Positions 62,001-64,000 of a DNA stretch of 64,000 nt are shown here, piece after piece. The notes below the pieces were generated by a model, which had not been told where the DNA came from, searched no databases, and was given only the letters and a program-made list of their open reading frames with translations. Both the position numbers and the translations under genes were made by a program. The DNA is taken from contig ONFF01000017.1 of the NCBI GenBank assembly GCA_900317055.1, positions 1 through 64,000 of the forward strand, given 5' to 3'. Numbering within the stretch: position 1 is the first letter of the stretch; every line of letters begins with the position of its first letter. The stretch comes from an uncultured Bacteroidales bacterium (GTDB lineage Bacteria; Bacteroidota; Bacteroidia; Bacteroidales; F082).

Positions 62001-64000
62001 CGAACTTGTCCAATTGCCAGTATTATCATCCATGATGAGGGCCAGGTTGGAAGTGCCATTATAGTTGAAAGGCGTGTCCAAAACGATGGTGTTCCACATG
62101 CCTTCCCTCATGGTTACGAGGCCTGAATACACACAGTCGGCCTGATAGACAGGAATCCAATCAGTGCCGCTGCTGAAAGCAGACTTGCTGGTATGGACAA
62201 GGTACACATCGTAGCGTCGGGTCTCTGTGTCTCCTGCGTTGAAGAAGGAAATACTGTTGATGGTGAAGCTCCCGTTCAATTCGCTGGCAGTATAAATCTG
62301 TTGCGACAAGCCGTATTTGTAGTATGAATAGCTGGGAAGAGTAAATTCGGTAATCTCGCCACTGCCGATGATGGTACCAGCATTGTCCTGTGACATGAAC
62401 ACTGCCTCAAGCTCGGTGTCTTCATATACATAAAAGCTGTAACTAGCATTACAGCTGACCACTTCTCCGTTGCTTCTCCAATGCATGAAGAGGTAGTTGT
62501 CGTTCGGGGTGGCTGTAACGGTGCATGAGGCTCCATTTGCATAGGTACCTTCACCGCTCACAGTGCCTCCTTCCCACGGATTGGTCGAAAGGGTCACCAT
62601 CCATGGCAAGCATTGCATATTGGTGAAACTACTCCAACCTGATGCCGATTGATAGGCGCTAAGGGAACCGCAAGGCACATATACTGGAATCGTAGTCGGC
62701 ACGTTTTGGAATATCTCTGTACCAAGGTTGAGCGTTCCCGATGCGGGTGGCGTCACAGGACGGGCTGTTATGGAAGACAGGCTCTCGCACCTATAGAAAG
62801 CACCATAATTGATGATGCTCACATTAGGGCCGATGTCAACGGACTGTAGTCCATAGCAATTAGCGAAAGCGTATGTGTCTAATGTGGTCACGGATTCAGG
62901 TATGGTCAGTGCGTTTGTGAGGCCTGAGCAATTATAGAAAGCATATATGCCAATATATGTTAAGGAATAGCCAAGATAAAGAGAATTAAAGCCAGTGCAT
63001 CTATAGAAAGCACTGTTGCCTATCGAAGTCACTGAACTCGGAATGACTAACGAACCTGTGAAGCCGGTGCAATTATAGAACATATACCCGGGAATTCTTT
63101 GCACCTGATCGCCAAAACTGAGTGTACCGGTGAAGTTTTGGAAGGGTGGAAAATCAGCGTATTCATATTCAAAGTCTGCACAATTGATGGCATTGAAATA
63201 CAAATGCGTCAATCCAGCGCAGTCACGGAAAGCATTATAGCCTATTGAACTCACGGAATGGCCGATGGTCAGATTGCCCGTCAAGCCATCGCAATGGAAG
63301 AAGGCCTGACTGCCTATCGTGGTCACGGAATTTGGAATCGTCAAGTTACCAGTGAAGTGTTTGCAACCTTGGAAAGCCTCTTTACCAATGGCGGTCACTG
63401 AATTCGGGATAGTCAGTGTTCCAGAGAAGTATTCACAATTACGGAAAGTATAATCTTCAATCGTGGTCAAAGAATTCGAGAGGGTCAAAGTGCCAGTGAA
63501 GCCTGTGCAATGATAGAATGCATTACCGCCAATCGAAGTAACCGAATTGGGAATGTTCAGTGAGCCCGTGAACCCCGTGCATTCATAGAAAGCGCCATAG
63601 TTTATCGAAGTCACGGAACTCGGAATGTAAAGTGTCCCGTGAAGGTCAGGGCATTCACTAAACATCAATGTAGGGATGGTCTGAACAGTGTTGCCAATAG
63701 TGAGGGTGGCATTCATGCCTTGAAAAGGTTGAACATCTTCATACTGGTTGTAACCAGCGCAATTAACGGCATTGTAATTGATATGCGTGAAGCCACATTC
63801 CTTGAAAGCACTTTGTCCCATTGAAGCCACGGAAGTGCCGATGGTCAGCGTGCCATCGAAGCCAGAACAACCATAGAAAGCTATATAGCCAATAGAGGTC
63901 ACGGTATTGGGGATGGTGAGCGAACCGGTGAAGCCCGTACACAGATGGAAAGCGTACTCTCCGATGCTTGTCACGGTATTGGGGATGGTGAGCGATCCTG
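59046..64000 (-). CDS. BspA-type LRR surface protein, 5' end cut by window edge
   Basis: About 1650 residues visible; the reading frame is open to the right edge, so the signal peptide lies outside. N-terminal visible part (~1-420): more than a dozen LRR_5/BspA repeats (TSIGxxAFxxCTGFTGSLTIPNSV pattern, quoted in part: SIGEYAFHLCTGFTG), typical of adhesins of oral and gut Bacteroidota and trichomonads. Then an InlB-like repeat, QQIYT module, second InlB-like repeat, a SYDYNWGG module, a second QQIYT module, an FN3 split by a cleaved-adhesin domain (DNA ~60210-60670), a second cleaved-adhesin domain (~59580-60040) and the shared C-terminal module (variant as in the M6 protease). No enzyme signature. 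Likely a host- or matrix-binding surface protein; the GTG seen at 63974 is internal, not a start. Confidence 0.88.
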   Translation of the reverse strand, partial: GSLTIPNTVTSIGEYAFHLCTGFTGSLTIPNTVTSIGYIAFYGCSGFDGTLTIGTSVASMGQSAFKECGFTHINYNAVNCAGYNQYEDVQPFQGMNATLTIGNTVQTIPTLMFSECPDLHGTLYIPSSVTSINYGAFYECTGFTGSLNIPNSVTSIGGNAFYHCTGFTGTLTLSNSLTTIEDYTFRNCEYFSGTLTIPNSVTAIGKEAFQGCKHFTGNLTIPNSVTTIGSQAFFHCDGLTGNLTIGHSVSSIGYNAFRDCAGLTHLYFNAINCADFEYEYADFPPFQNFTGTLSFGDQVQRIPGYMFYNCTGFTGSLVIPSSVTSIGNSAFYRCTGFNSLYLGYSLTYIGIYAFYNCSGLTNALTIPESVTTLDTYAFANCYGLQSVDIGPNVSIINYGAFYRCESLSSITARPVTPPASGTLNLGTEIFQNVPTTIPVYVPCGSLSAYQSASGWSSFTNMQCLPWMVTLSTNPWEGGTVSGEGTYANGASCTVTATPNDNYLFMHWRSNGEVVSCNASYSFYVYEDTELEAVFMSQDNAGTIIGSGEITEFTLPSYSYYKYGLSQQIYTASELNGSFTINSISFFNAGDTETRRYDVYLVHTSKSAFSSGTDWIPVYQADCVYSGLVTMREGMWNTIVLDTPFNYNGTSNLALIMDDNTGNWTSSPDMACRVYTANGYQALRVYSDGTNYAANNPSSYTGTRLSVKNQIMFNRPVYTITATPNNASMGTVTGAGQYGYGDLCQLKATANSGHTFLDWMRNDGVAVTDEAEYEFIVTGDRTLRANFFEGTDVCNLTLNLGSYDYNWGGNYLEVHFGNGMSHLFGVLNGESTSSFTLPFVNGSHVELNMQIGTFSDQYHFEVRYANGNLACTSDAIIGEFSYEFDLDCDEMPANWAYLGDGDNISDVFLPSYSYYKYGLSQQIYTAEEIGSAGNITSIAFYNQGDNNTKTRTYDIYLKPTNKFEFFSNTDWINLSEEDKVFSGDVTLTSNEWTFITFDKPFVYDGTSNLVLVMDDNSGNYTSAPHMNCWVYGTSLDQAIRVYSDGTNYDPFAPTSYSGTVINMKNQVYFGFANIDCWPPVNLTATDITTNSATLHWEGYQDSYNVRYRVAPPFYEDFEDEESFYADWTFISMNTANDIGPNANTAGLNSDAAHSGEYGFRFSSYYSAEDYNQYLVSPKLDVTGELKFYYKQSNDVNTETFKVGYSTTSNVLDAFFWTDLTLTSSWQDYTLQLPSNVKYIAFHYYGNYAWYVYLDDITIGGNGIPLGDWVPVNNVAGTTTEITSLDPSTNYVWQVQGNNTSCNDNGTTRWSKKATFTTECDAIIVDAENPFFEDFESEDFAPNCWETYSTNSRQWTRSTSDAYSGSASAYSSYYGDVYLVMPDLELSANASAAQLSFWSSDSYPDDFAPGNNTVVLLNGNTETVLWSAETVSEEWTETTIDLSAYLGQTITLAFKYAGYDGNGWHVDDVEVSVTPVTVVTQTIALTAGTNWFSTYVEIAKEDLQNALLAALSNPTGAIIKSQDGNSTYRGGRWRDQNFVWDVAKMYMIVAPEDCEITLTGVPINPADHPITIAPNAPTWIGFPFAESKTPAQAIPAGFAVNGDIIKGMGGNIRYNNGSWRAQGMNILEPGKGYIYNSKSAVSRTLVFPISAK
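59052..59545 (-). repeat. 3' cassette, right-hand subtype, copy 8
   Basis: Pairs with 54184-54680; differences are mostly single bases (e.g. LPINPADHP against VPINPADHP), consistent with a recent common origin or conversion. Confidence 0.8.

Overview
The window looks like a chromosome segment of an uncultured anaerobic Bacteroidales bacterium. Support: Bacteroidota-type -7 promoters (TAnnTTTG) in front of most transcription units, Na+-NQR joined to a fumarate reductase, BspA-type LRR and gingipain-family (C25) surface proteins, and AT-rich gene starts. Species and habitat cannot be fixed from the sequence. I see no rRNA, tRNA, CRISPR array, insertion sequence or phage.

Surface-protein blocks (1-23192 and 54175-64000, all on the minus strand). 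Eight large secreted multidomain proteins are encoded: three C25 cysteine peptidases, a Cthe_2159-type beta-helix protein, an M14 carboxypeptidase, a peptidylarginine deiminase resembling Porphyromonas PPAD, an M6 metalloprotease and a BspA-type LRR protein. All eight carry the same ~165-175-residue C-terminal module, itself an internal duplication (the first gene is cut within it by the window edge). Other parts (a QQIYT-containing beta-sandwich, InlB-like repeats, cleaved-adhesin domains) are shuffled between them. The six left-hand genes are also nearly identical in DNA at their 3' ends, so they look assembled from cassettes.

Redox core (23370-54100). A minus-strand operon encodes a HydABC-type electron-bifurcating [FeFe] hydrogenase plus a small [2Fe-2S] thioredoxin-like protein. 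A TerB-like small protein and a subtilase with a predicted C-terminal outer-membrane barrel are transcribed divergently. Next come rex (NADH sensor) and an iron alcohol dehydrogenase, then a plus-strand operon with a thioredoxin-like ferredoxin, a sensory-type H-cluster protein with PAS domain, a SpoIIE/PP2C phosphatase and a group-B-like [FeFe] hydrogenase. A minus-strand operon follows: thioredoxin-like ferredoxin, nqrABCDEF, then fumarate reductase C, A, B. Aspartase (aspA) is divergent from it. A second signalling cluster (DRTGG, PHP, HATPase, DRTGG, HATPase, H-cluster protein) completes the block.

How it fits together: aspartase supplies fumarate; NADH is oxidised by Na+-NQR and the electrons reduce fumarate to succinate, by H2 formation at the bifurcating hydrogenase, or by the alcohol dehydrogenase. 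An inverted repeat, CGATA-N6-TATCG, occurs in the control regions of rex, the alcohol dehydrogenase, nqr and aspA, and is my best candidate for the operator of a redox regulon, probably Rex. The two H-cluster sensor clusters, with a PP2C phosphatase and RsbW/RsbT-like ATPases, look like an H2- or redox-responsive partner-switching system of unknown output.
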